A stretch of 37,654 bases of DNA from Nemertoderma westbladi (Eukaryota; Xenacoelomorpha; Nemertodermatida; Nemertodermatidae), in assembly GCA_032718475.1 (NCBI GenBank), contig JAUCBJ010008286.1, positions 1-37,654 of the forward strand. Direction: 5' to 3'. The position numbers and the translations under genes were made by a program. The notes beneath the pieces were generated by a model. The model searched no databases. It saw nothing but the letters and a program-made list of their open reading frames with translations, and was not told the DNA's origin. Below, one piece after another: positions 19,911 to 28,131 of the stretch. Each line of letters begins with the position of its first letter. The stretch's first letter is position 1.

Positions 19911-19927
19911 CCTCCTTCGCCTCTCTC
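19911..19927 (-). promoter_or_regulatory. Putative polypurine tract of element 2
   Basis: The minus strand reads GAGAGAGGCGAAGGAGG followed at once by TGATTGGGGAG. A purine run followed by TG is what the 3' LTR border of element 2 should look like, and it lies about 110 bp past the end of ORF E. Without a second LTR this remains a guess. Confidence 0.4.
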
Positions 19928-20037
19928 ATAATATAAGATTCCAGAATATGAATACGACTAGTGTATATGAGTCCAGTCGAATGTTTTACTAAATACTACG
20001 ATATACATCAGAGCGACGATGATGTATATGTCTGACT

Positions 20038-20608
20038 CTATATGTAGAGTCTGTCGCTCCGTGATACGATCGCATTATCGACTTGCTGCTGGGTTCTTCG
20101 GGCTCGCTCCCCTCTTTCGCCCCCTCCCCAGATACACCAGTCTACCTCCTGTAGACTCTGTTGACGGCGTCCGTGAGGCGTCACTTCCTGGAACAGGCGA
20201 CGATGTCCCTGGGCCCCGACTGTTTCTCGGCTGGTACTCCTCCATCGGCCTCGTCCCATTTGTTGTGTTCCCGTGGTCGCATCCGCCAACTCCTCCTTCT
20301 GCAGTTGCACGCGCGCCTTTTCGGACGCGCCTTGTGCCCTTCGCTGCAGACGTTGAGCTTCAATAATAGAGTGATAGTGCTCGTCCTTGACCTGACGCTT
20401 GTCTAGGACTCCTCCTTCTGGTACTTTCCGCAAGCTATGAGCTCCGGTGGTTGTCGCTGTGGGCGCCGCGGTCCGTTGCTCCTCTATCTGTTCGGCGGTC
20501 AATGAACCCACCGGTACGTGAGTCAACAGAAACTCGTTGCAGTATTGTATAGCCGCTATCCTCCAATCTCCTCTCGCGCGCACCACCTTTCTAGTCTCCG
20601 AAAAATAG
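20038..20608 (-). pseudogene. Element 2 accessory ORF E
   Basis: Probably the C-terminal continuation of ORF D. The frames join across the T5 run near 20605, where D reads LFFGD-stop and the alternative frame reads FSETRKVVRARGDWRIAAIQYCNEFLL. The following ~150 residues are rich in Gln, Arg and Glu (EEQRTAAPTATTTG, IIEAQRLQRRAQGASEKAR), which looks disordered or coiled. No catalytic motif is seen. A GTG at 20586 is the only early start, so independent translation is doubtful. It ends at 20038, shortly before the possible polypurine tract. Confidence 0.55.
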
Positions 20609-21460
20609 ACCTTTGGTTATACGGTCGCAAATAGCAACAAAGTTCCAAGTATACTTATTGTCCATATTCAACTGTCTAAAATATGATCGGACAACGATAA
20701 CTCCAGTATTCTGCGGAAGGTCTTGAGCGGTTAGTATCAGCTCCTGATATTGTGGTAGAGATTGCAAATACGGCTCGTATGCGACGTGTGATGGATCTAC
20801 CGCCCAGAACCCGTATCCTGCTTTAAACGGCAACCAACGCATTTGTGCTTGGATGTGGTAATCAGCCACACCCTCCCACTTGTCTAACATTTCCCGGAGT
20901 AGGTTGGCGCTATGGTTTTGGAAAGAATCATCACGCAGTTGACATTTCGCGCTACAATGTCCCTTTACCCCACAATATCCACATTGAGAAATGAAGACGG
21001 TGCATGTATGGAATAAATGATCTGTCTCGTTGCACCAACGGCAGACCTTATGCGCCGCCTCTACTATAGCATCGCACAACTTTTGACTATGCCTTGTACT
21101 GCCGCACAACTTGCATCTACGCGCTTGTGGAAACCAGGCCCTCTCATATATGAGGTCTCCAATCGGCTTCGCACTTCCTCCCTTCCCAATGTCTAAAACG
21201 ATGTCATCCTCTCCGGTCAGAGGTTGTCGATCCGGAACAAAGTAAACATCCTCGCCTTTGTCCTCTATCTCCAATATTTCCTCCCGCATTCGTTTCGGAT
21301 ATGTCTTCGCCACTGGGAGATCCACTCCGAACACCTCTACTAACGTCTCCGGCCAACCCTCTCTAACGGGTCTATCCGCCTCCAAGTGGACGGGAGTACC
21401 AAACCCGCGGGTTTGATCCCCGAACCACTTCTCCAAGGCCTCTGGCGTCGGATACTCCAT
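20591..21460 (-). CDS. Element 2 accessory ORF D: triple zinc-knuckle protein
   Basis: ATG at 21460, 289 codons; the upstream ORF C stops six bases before this ATG. The N-terminal ~110 residues are mixed acidic and basic. Then come three CCHC knuckles, all C-x2-C-x4-H-x4-C: C116-C129, C140-C153 and C160-C173. After them comes MLDKWEGVADYHIQAQMRW, the segment shared with element 1 (WEANADLH). A palindromic word at 21400 encodes QTRGFG near the N-terminus. CCHC knuckles bind RNA or single-stranded DNA; Gag of this element has its own, so this is a second set. It sits between pol and the 3' end in a BEL/Pao element, with no signal peptide or membrane helix. It could be a nucleocapsid-like cofactor or a silencing or packaging factor; this is unproven. 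Confidence 0.75.
   Translation of the reverse strand: MEYPTPEALEKWFGDQTRGFGTPVHLEADRPVREGWPETLVEVFGVDLPVAKTYPKRMREEILEIEDKGEDVYFVPDRQPLTGEDDIVLDIGKGGSAKPIGDLIYERAWFPQARRCKLCGSTRHSQKLCDAIVEAAHKVCRWCNETDHLFHTCTVFISQCGYCGVKGHCSAKCQLRDDSFQNHSANLLREMLDKWEGVADYHIQAQMRWLPFKAGYGFWAVDPSHVAYEPYLQSLPQYQELILTAQDLPQNTGVIVVRSYFRQLNMDNKYTWNFVAICDRITKGLFFGD
21400..21415. repeat. Perfect palindrome CAAACCCGCGGGTTTG
   Basis: Perfect 16-bp palindrome inside ORF D, coding QTRGF. The same word appears in a different reading frame at 24347 and 26064. Confidence 0.85.
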
Positions 21461-21466
21461 TGACGG

Positions 21467-21776
21467 TCAGTCTCCCAAATCTCCGATGTTCTGTCGATAT
21501 ACTCCTTTGAATATCGCTAATCCTCTCCTAACCATCGACGTGTTCTCTAGCGATTGGTTGAAGAACGGGGTTAAGAAACGCTTCATCACGTCGGATTGGA
21601 TTCCCCCTTTCGAGCGAACGTATTGATCTCCTCCAAACACCAATGGATGACGCTTCAAAACTCGCGCAACGATATCCACTACTAAACAAGTTACCGTGCT
21701 CGACTCAAGCACCAAATAATATTGCAGCGACGCACGGGGTGGCGCGCAGATGTTCCAATACACTAACGCTTGCCGC
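21467..21776 (-). pseudogene. Element 2 accessory ORF C, second half
   Basis: The continuation of ORF C after the TTAA transposon. Removing 21781-23144 and one TTAA joins FKSH to RQALVYWNICAPP in frame. The remaining ~100 codons (YYLVLESSTVTCLVVDIVARVLKRH, GGIQSDVMKRFLTPFF) are mostly hydrophobic-helical with no transmembrane-length run that convinces me. It ends six bases before the ATG of ORF D. No domain recognised. Confidence 0.65.
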
Positions 21777-21780
21777 TTAA
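21777..21780. repeat. TTAA target duplication (left)
   Basis: TTAA precedes the transposon and is repeated at 23145-23148. TTAA specificity is shared by piggyBac-like and Kolobok-like DNA transposons. Confidence 0.88.
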
Positions 21781-23144
21781 CCGTTACAGGACTGGGCTAT
21801 TTTCCGTGCACCAGGACTGGGGGGGGGTTGATTCCACCCCCCCTTCCATTTTGGATAATTACTGGCCATTTTTTTTTTAAAATTGGTAGTAATGTGAAAA
21901 AATAAATACCTAGCTCGTGTGTGATAAAAAAATTTATTTTCGAGTTATGGGTGGCACCGAAACGGCACTTTTCGTGCACCCACTGAAAAAAATAAAATTT
22001 CAGTAAAACAAGTCAAAAAGTTACTTTCCGCCCGGTTTTATGGGTTTTCGACCCCACTGAATCCTACCTGATGGTCCATATCGTCTCATAATGTTGATTT
22101 ATGCCATTTTTTAGAAGCACCCAAATTTGAAATTTTCATGCCACACCCACTTCTAGGATCCCCCGAAAAATACCATCCCACTTGTCTGTGACATCTATCT
22201 ATCGGTCTAAATCGATTCAGCGACCTCGAAAACCTTTGTACACAGAAAATTGACCTTTGGAAATGAGTACGATTGAAAGTGAAAATTTGAATTTTTCGTG
22301 CCGCACCCACTTTTGAAGGACTCCCCAAAAAATACCATCCCACTTGTCTGTGACATCTATCTATCGGTCTAAATCGATTCAGCGACCTCGAAAACCTTTG
22401 TACACATAAAATTGACCTTTGGAAATGAGTACGATTGAAAGTGAAAATTTGAAATTTTCGTGCCGCACCCACTTTTGAAGGACTCCCCGAAAAATACCAT
22501 CCCACTTGTCTGTGACATCTATCTATCGGTCTAAATCGATTCAGCGACCTCGAAAACCTTTGTACACAGAAAATTGACCTTTGGAAATGAGTACGATTGA
22601 AAGTGAAAATTTGAAATTTTCGTGCCGCACCCACTTTTGAAGGACTCCCCGAAAAATACCATCCCACTTGTCTGTGACATCTATCTATCGGTCTAAATCG
22701 ATTCAGCGACCTCGAAAACCTTTGTACACAGAAAATTGACCTTTGGAAATGTGTACTATTGAAAGAGAAAATTTGAAATTTTCGTGTTGCACCCACTTTT
22801 GTAGGACCCCCAAAAAATGTATTCAGGGAATTTTTGACGTAAAATGGACACCATTGTTCGATTCGGTATACCAAAAAACCTTTATAAACGAGAAACTGGC
22901 TGACAACATCAATCCTTTCAAAAGTTGCAAATTTTAGCTTGAAAAGTGCTGACATGTGTTTTTTACACCCCCTATAACTCGAAAACTAACAGAGCTATAA
23001 AGTTCTCGTTTTTTTTGTGAGATTCAGAGATAAATTTTAGGAAAACTCAGGAAATTTCAGCTTACTGCGATCAGTGCTTCTGCGCAGATCACTAGATAAA
23101 CTTAAGGGGGGGTGGATTCAACCCCCCCCCCAGTCCTGTAACGG
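21781..23144. mobile_element. TTAA-flanked non-autonomous DNA transposon (MITE-like)
   Basis: 1364 bp, with ends CCGTTACAGGACTGGG in inverted orientation at 21781 and 23144 and TTAA on both sides. The right inverted repeat extends about 40 bp into a G-run/C-run hairpin (GGGGTTGAATCCACCCC). The left repeat contains the same hairpin but interrupted by a ~26-bp insertion that repeats CAGGACTGGG. No transposase is encoded, so it relies on one supplied elsewhere (piggyBac- or Kolobok-type by the TTAA). Its middle is a 162-bp tandem repeat. It interrupts ORF C of element 2, and its clean excision restores that frame, which confirms the borders. Confidence 0.88.
22110..22815. repeat. 162-bp tandem repeat inside the TTAA transposon, about 4.3 copies
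   Basis: CTTGTCTGTGACATCTATCT occurs at 22181, 22343, 22505 and 22667, exactly 162 bp apart, with near-identical flanks and a diverged partial copy at the right end. Because 162 is a multiple of three, a 289-codon frame stays open on the minus strand (22955-22086) with a 54-residue repeat. I regard that frame as a by-product, not a gene. Confidence 0.93.
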
Positions 23145-23148
23145 TTAA
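23145..23148. repeat. TTAA target duplication (right)
   Basis: Second copy of the duplicated TTAA flanking the transposon at 21781-23144. Confidence 0.88.
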
Positions 23149-23366
23149 AGTGGGATTTGAACTCCGCTCCCGGTGGCGTGCTATATTCACCATACGCATC
23201 CTCGCATTTCTTTTGCGTCTTTAACTTGAAGTCCCAATTGTATAACAAATGCGCTATAAAGCCCATACCAGTCTTAGCAGAGTTTGGGTACTCTCTATAA
23301 ATTCCAATATCCTGTGCCCATAGCAACAATAGCTTGGTGTCCCAAACGGTCTCGGCAATCTATCCT
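23149..23366 (-). pseudogene. Element 2 accessory ORF C, first half
   Basis: Open frame from about 23366, starting IAETVWDTKLLLLWAQDIG and continuing YREYPNSAKTGMGFIAHLLYNW, then GEYSTPPGAEFKSH at the transposon border. It joins ORF B by a 1-nt shift near 23355 (B: MTDLEDR, then C: IAETVWD). The residues beyond the transposon border in this frame are transposon sequence. No domain recognised; helical by composition. Confidence 0.6.
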
Positions 23367-24891
23367 CCAAATCCGTCATGGTGTTGAAGTCGCTCTCCAA
23401 GTCACTCTGGACTCCCGATCCCACCTTGACGTAATCCTGGTTGAGAATCGCCTCTATAACTTTCTTGGGTAGCATCCTGGCATTGATACGCTCTGCTCCG
23501 TGCATACCTCCTCGCCTGCATACCTCCAAAATCTGCTCCCTGAGATCCTTCCCCCGCCGATATTGCGTCGTTATGATGGGCTCCGGTCTCTCTCGGTCCG
23601 CCCTCATGCGCATAAATACAAGAGTCACACCATCGGCCGCGTGAATTTGAATGCACTTACTAGTTAGGCACTCTTGATGGGACCCTCCCTCATTGTCGTA
23701 AAACATCACGCGCCAATCCTGTAGGGATTCCTCTGTCTTTCTCCATTGACGCTGGATATCGTCGGATGGGGTCCACATGCGCTCAATATCCTTGTGGTCA
23801 TCGTATTGGGTGTAGGAACCCTTCCTCCTCAGCCACGCCTGATCTACCTCCTCGTCGTCCGGGAATGTAGCCACCGCGACCCATACCTTTATGTACTTGT
23901 CCAACCAACCAAATAATTTGCTCTCCTTCCCCGGAGCTCCAATCTTGTCTAACGTATCGTAATCCGTTATCTGCATCGGGACGTCACGCAAGAACTTCGC
24001 GCATAAAACTTCCCGTAGGCAGTCGCGTTCCAATGATCCGACGACATCACCATCGGCAAGAATCGAATGGCTTCTCGCGACTCCAGGTATTGGTTCGTTG
24101 CCGTCGGAATAATACACCGGTCGGGGTTGAGATACAGCCTGTGGAACAAATCCAGTCACTCTCCTAGTTTCCTCCTGATGTCTATCCGCGGTCTTATTAT
24201 ACTCCGCTATCCGCTCTTTGAATAACTGCTTCGCTTTCGCCGCTCGCTCCTCCTGCCGCAATGCATCTATATCGTCCTGATGCTCAGGCATGAGATTTCT
24301 CGCTCGGTGAGGCGAAGTAAACGTGGTCCAGGAACTCGAGAGCTCGAAACCCGCGGGTTTGGTACTCGAGTCCCGTGCCGCTTCGCGCCGCGCCTCTAAG
24401 TCCTTATAGGCTCGGTATAGCGAAATGGCCGCCGCCGTCTCTATCAAAGCGGGTGTCGAACAGGGTTTAATCTCCGTATACGGATCTAAAGTCGTAACAG
24501 TCGGCGTAATGGGTCTCGGAGGTCGCTTTCCGCTAAAGTCGATACTGATCATCGGGTTGCTCATCGGGTAACCTCCCTCGTTGTATCTAAGAAACTGGTG
24601 AGCTTGACATCGCGTTAATATCGGTTCAGGATTCTGCTCATTCAGTCGATCGGGAATCGCTACGTCTTGCTTATTCATGCATTCGCCACATTTGTAGAAC
24701 AACTTGTATATACTGAAAACCTTTGGCGTCTCCTGATCCTCGCTTCGAGTCCTCCGGTAAAGGGGCATTCCGTCGAATTGATCCCGGACTACAGGTAGCG
24801 GTTCGTCATATCGTAAATACATGTTTAATATGGTATAGACGAGCGATTTCCTCATCGGGGTCTGCGCTAATATCACATACATCAAGGGCAA
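23254..24891 (-). pseudogene. Element 2 accessory ORF B
   Basis: 545 codons open; the true start is probably upstream in ORF A, because A and B overlap (24806-24891) and join by one 1-nt shift, A ending HVFTI and B continuing RYDEPLPVVRDQFDG. Visible features: a CGEC pair with a later RCQAH (near residue 90) that may be a remnant of the first knuckle seen in element 1; a proline-rich stretch SGKRPPRPITPTVTTLDPY; a charged helix EERAAKAKQLFKERIAEY; and a compact C-terminal region with FGWLDKYIKVWVAVATFPDD, WRVMFYDNEGG and AADGVTLVFMRMR. None matches a family I can name. The last ~30 codons are in the wrong frame (see ORF C). A palindromic word at 24347 encodes KPAGF here. Confidence 0.6.
24347..24360. 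repeat. Perfect palindrome AAACCCGCGGGTTT
   Basis: Lies in ORF B, coding TKPAGF, flanked by CTCGAG on both sides within 25 bp (24336 and 24365). One of five related copies in element 2. Confidence 0.8.
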
Positions 24892-25135
24892 AGTCGTAGG
24901 GATAACGAGTGCGATATTCTTTCCGTAGAACCTCCATGCGGTGTCCCAACGCTCGCATCTGTTCCCTCCTCAACTCCTTCTCATACGTGGGCTTATACTT
25001 CCCGTTCAACTCCATCACTGATCTCCCGTGGTAGTAAACATTCGAATCCTTACACCCGGGTTGGGCGAACGGTAGTTCCGCCTCCTCTCTGGCGGTGAAC
25101 CCTCTCCTCGGTTGCGCTCTCATTTCCTTCTCCAT
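24806..25135 (-). pseudogene. Element 2 accessory ORF A (start of the accessory gene)
   Basis: ATG at 25135 in good context (CAAAATGG), 109 codons before the frame is lost near 24815. Charged and helical: NGKYKPTYEKELRREQMRAL, HRMEVLRKEYRTRYPYDF, SADPDEEIARL. It weakly resembles the N-terminal part of the element 1 accessory gene in order and charge (DGRYIEPP, SQEQL, YTHRNGTYMDF). It starts about 260 bp after the integrase remnant ends, so it is downstream of pol. It probably reads into ORF B. Function unknown. Confidence 0.6.
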
Positions 25136-25137
25136 TT

Positions 25138-25166
25138 TGCCACGTATATATACATATATCCAATTG
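25138..25166 (-). promoter_or_regulatory. Possible internal promoter upstream of ORF A
   Basis: On the minus strand CCAATTGGATATATGTATATATACG lies in the 30 bp before the ORF A ATG: a CCAAT word and an alternating TATA stretch. The TATA is too close to the ATG for a start 25-30 bp downstream to precede it, so the promoter reading is tentative. Confidence 0.3.
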
Positions 25167-25392
25167 GGTCCATTACGTAACTAATTACACTGGGTAAATC
25201 AGTTAGATGATGCCGAAGGACAGACTTGCCAAACCCCCGGCCGCCTTCCAGCAGTTCAGGTTCGGCTCTCTAGATCCTGTCTCATTCCTAACTACCTTCT
25301 AACCTATTCCCATGCATAGCGCAAAAACTTCGGAGATAAACTGGCCATGACCAACTCACTTTTTGATGCCCAAGCTACTCCCAATACTTGTA

Positions 25393-26097
25393 CTAGACTA
25401 CAGTAGTTAAAAAGGACAATAGTTCAGCCATCTCCTGTTCCAATACTCTGGCGTTCACCCTCTTGTAAACCAGACAGGCGTCGTACATAGTACCTACTGC
25501 CCTGCTTGGCTGCAATAGAATGAATCGCTGTCTCGCTGCCGACTAACAGTATAACTTTCCCATGTGATGCAACCTATTATGTATATCCCATAGAATCGCT
25601 CTTTGCAATTCTATTGGGTGACTAGGGATTATCACTGGGAACCTAAACTTTGAGTTTATGTCGACAGTCTGGATTCTCGATCTAAGACAAATCAAACCCT
25701 TATGGATTAATGGACTCCATTTTCTAAGGGGTTTATAGAGAACTGGTCGTTGAGCCGATAACAGATAGAATTCTTTCGGGAAGGCACACATTTGATAATG
25801 CTTCAAATGCTTTAATTCCGCTTGATCAATCTCATCCTCTGTCAGAGGTTGTTTCAATTTCTGAATTCGCTCAATATTAGTGCTCATTTGTTCTCCTAAA
25901 TGTTCCGAATGTTTTAAACAAAGGTACGAAACGTATCGGCTTAACCACGCAGTTCTTTTACAAATTGTTAGCCAAGAGGCAGACGAATTTAGTAATTTGT
26001 CATAAATACTACATGGCTCTAATGCCAGCGACGGTTGCCCGCTATCTAATGGAAGTTTCGAATCCAAACCCGCAGGTTTGGAAACCAAAGGCTCCAT
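25393..26097 (-). pseudogene. Element 2 integrase N-terminal remnant
   Basis: The frame runs from 26097 past a TAG at 25545-25543 to TAG at 25393. It contains RTAWLSRYVSYLCLKH, LTEDEIDQAELKHLKHYQ, LIHKGLICLRSRIQT, FPVIIPSHPIELQRAILWD and NRLHHMGK, the linker and H2C2 zinc-binding region of BEL/Pao integrases. The second zinc half follows the TAG in decayed form (MYDACLVYKRVNARVLEQEMA, where C-x2-C is expected). The catalytic core with its D,D,E residues is absent; sequence passes directly into the ORF A region. A palindromic word at 26064 encodes SKPAGL near the start. Confidence 0.82.
26064..26081. repeat. Palindromic word CCAAACCCGCAGGTTTGG
   Basis: 18-bp palindrome with a single central mismatch pair, in the integrase remnant. 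One of five related copies. Confidence 0.8.
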
Positions 26098-26225
26098 CTT
26101 GTCGGTAATTTTCTATCCGTCACTTACCAATTATGACCCTTGTGTAGTCTGTAAGGGTGGTTTTATGTCATAACTTACCCTTCCGGACCTAGTAGTCACG
26201 TAAGTCTCTTGGTCTGACAGGTCTC

Positions 26226-26328
26226 CGGGCCGCTCCAATTACTCTTCAGGCCGCTCCAATGACTCTTCAGGCCGCTCCAATGACTTTTCAGGCCTCTCCA
26301 ATGACTCATCAGGCCGCTCCAATGACTT
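26226..26328 (-). repeat. 21-bp minisatellite coding SLERPEE
   Basis: GGCCGCTCCAATGACTCTTCA and close variants recur at 21-bp spacing, nearly five times. On the minus strand they encode SLERPEE/SLERPEK/SLERPDE in the pol frame, between RNase H and integrase. The same strip in another frame gives a GLKSHWS repeat that I disregard. Confidence 0.9.
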
Positions 26329-27066
26329 GAGTTTGGCTTTCGACTTAGACTTGGAAACTTTCTCCACTTTGACTTCTGCATCTATCGGCATCGGATTAGT
26401 TACTACCTTCAGTTGCTCTGGCCAGTGTTCCTGTGTCCTCGTTAGAAAATGAGGTCCATGCAACCAAAACTGCTGGGACTCCTCCTGACAGAATTCCGCC
26501 GGCATAGCACCTCTTGAAGTTATGTCGGCCGGGTTTAACACTCCCGGACAATGTCTCCACTGTTCCTTCGTCGAGAAGTCGACGATCTGAGCGTGTCTGT
26601 TGGCCACAAATGTCTTTAGTGCAATATTGTCAGCTGCAATATACACTAACACTAAGGATGCGTCTGTCCAATAGAATAAGGTCATTGTCGTGTCTAACTC
26701 CTCTATTATCTGCTTACTTACCTCGACTGAGACTACTGCCGCCTGCAACTCTGCACGAGGGACAGTCATGTATTTGACCGGCATTGTCTTTGATCTAGAA
26801 GTCACAAAGGCCGTCTCAAACTTATTCTGACTTACCTCTCGGCGAAGGTAGGCTACCATACCAAAGCCAGTGTCACTTGCGTCACTGAACAAATGCAGTT
26901 CTAAATCAGCTGGAAATACCAGCTGATTCGGAAAGTAGGAGCGGGGTATATCTATATTTTTCAATAGATGTAACTCGGCTTCCTACTCTCTCCACTGCTT
27001 TGCATGTATAGGGGATATTGGCTCGTCCCACTCTAGGTCGGACAACCAAATTTTCCTCATACATAC
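26239..27066 (-). pseudogene. Element 2 RNase H region of pol
   Basis: The same frame as RT, with TGA just below 27067 and TAG near 26965, both inside otherwise conserved sequence (RKIWLSDLEWDEPI, EAELHLLKNIDIPRSYF). The RNase H domain shows LHLFSDASDTGFGMVAYL (first catalytic D), RAELQAAVVSVEVSK (E), FYWTDASLVLVYI (D), and QWRHCPGVLNPADITSRG at its end. Its job is to remove template RNA during reverse transcription. It ends in the SLERPEE repeat. This domain is the part deleted from element 1, which helps to define that deletion. Confidence 0.88.
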
Positions 27067-28131
27067 TCATGCCTGTAATATTATCGGGCTGATAAAGTTC
27101 ATCGGGTCAAATAGTCTACTCATTGTGGATAAGCAGATTCTCTTAGTCAAAACTTTGTCCGGGCTACTGGGCTCAAACCAAACTCTCACCTGGAACTTAT
27201 CCATGTTCGGATTCCAAGCTAGTCCCAGTACTCGCGCCATGGGGATGGGTTCTACCCCCAATTCAATGTCTCCGCTCCCGCGATCTTTCACCGGGAACGA
27301 CTCTAATAGGGCCTCCGAGTTGGTGGTGAACTTGGTCAGAGGGAAACCTTCTGTAGCCAAGCACTCCTGTAGGCCGTGAGCCACTTCTATGGCTTGTTCC
27401 GCTGTGTCCTTGGACACCAATCCGTCGTCCATATAGAAGTTTCTCAGGATGGACTAAATAACTTCTACTGGAAACTTACCTATCTGGGCCATTGCTATTT
27501 TCTTTAGAACAAACAGCGTGCCGTTGGGACTATCGCGGGCACCGAATATCCTGACATACACCTGGCATGTAACCACTGGGCCGGATAGGTCTTCATTCTC
27601 ATATCAGAGAAATCGGAGACTATCCTGGTCCGCCTTGCAGGCTCTTACCTGGTGAAACATTGCCTCGATGTCGCAAGTAAACGCGAATCGCCGCTGTCTA
27701 AAGCGTAACAGTATCCCTATTAAGTAGTTATTTAAGTTGGGACCATCCATCAACTCTGAGTTCAGGGACATACCTCTATAGACTGCTGCGCAGTCGTTGA
27801 CTACTCGGACTTTGTCTGGATTGTCAGGGTGAGTCACATAGTGGTGTGGGAGGTAATAAGTCTGGTCCGTCACTAAGTTGGGGTCCTCTACCTTCCCAGC
27901 AAATCCCTTGGCGAAATAGTTGTTTATCTGGGCGCAATACTTCTCCCTAACGTCTGGATTCTTTAACAACCGAGCCCTTACTCTGTTCAATCTTTTCAGA
28001 GCCAAGTTGTAGTTGTTCTCCAACTTAGGAGGTTGTCGACTCCACAACATTCCAACTTCAAAATGTCCTGTCGGTAGCAGCGCTTGTGTCCTTCTGGGCT
28101 CCTCCCCGAGGCGCACCAACGAGGCGGACAC
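27067..28131 (-). pseudogene. Element 2 reverse transcriptase
   Basis: A BEL/Pao RT in one frame with two stops, TGA at 27606-27604 and TAG near 27455; codons on both sides keep the family pattern. Motifs in order: GHFEVGMLWSRQPPKLENNY, LPHHYVTHPDNPDKVRVVND, GPNLNNYLIGILLRFRQRRF, FTCDIEAMFHQV (first catalytic D), FGARDSPNGTLFVLKKIA, FYMDDGLVSKD (catalytic DD), VLGLAWNPNMDKF and STMSRLFDPMNFISPI. Residues before about LPTGHFEVG do not fit the family and belong to the foreign segment on the right. The enzyme would be inactive because of the stops. Confidence 0.92.

Noticed and set aside
22086-22955. 289-codon minus-strand ORF with four 54-residue repeats
   Set aside because: It exists because the 162-bp transposon repeat is a multiple of three. 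It has no motifs and lies between transposon ends.
25220-25237. Sixth copy of the CAAACCC palindrome (CCAAACCCCCGGCC)
   Set aside because: Only the left half matches. The right half does not form the palindrome.
26196-26381. GLKSHWS repeat ORF
   Set aside because: Alternative frame of the 21-bp minisatellite whose pol frame (SLERPEE) continues RNase H.
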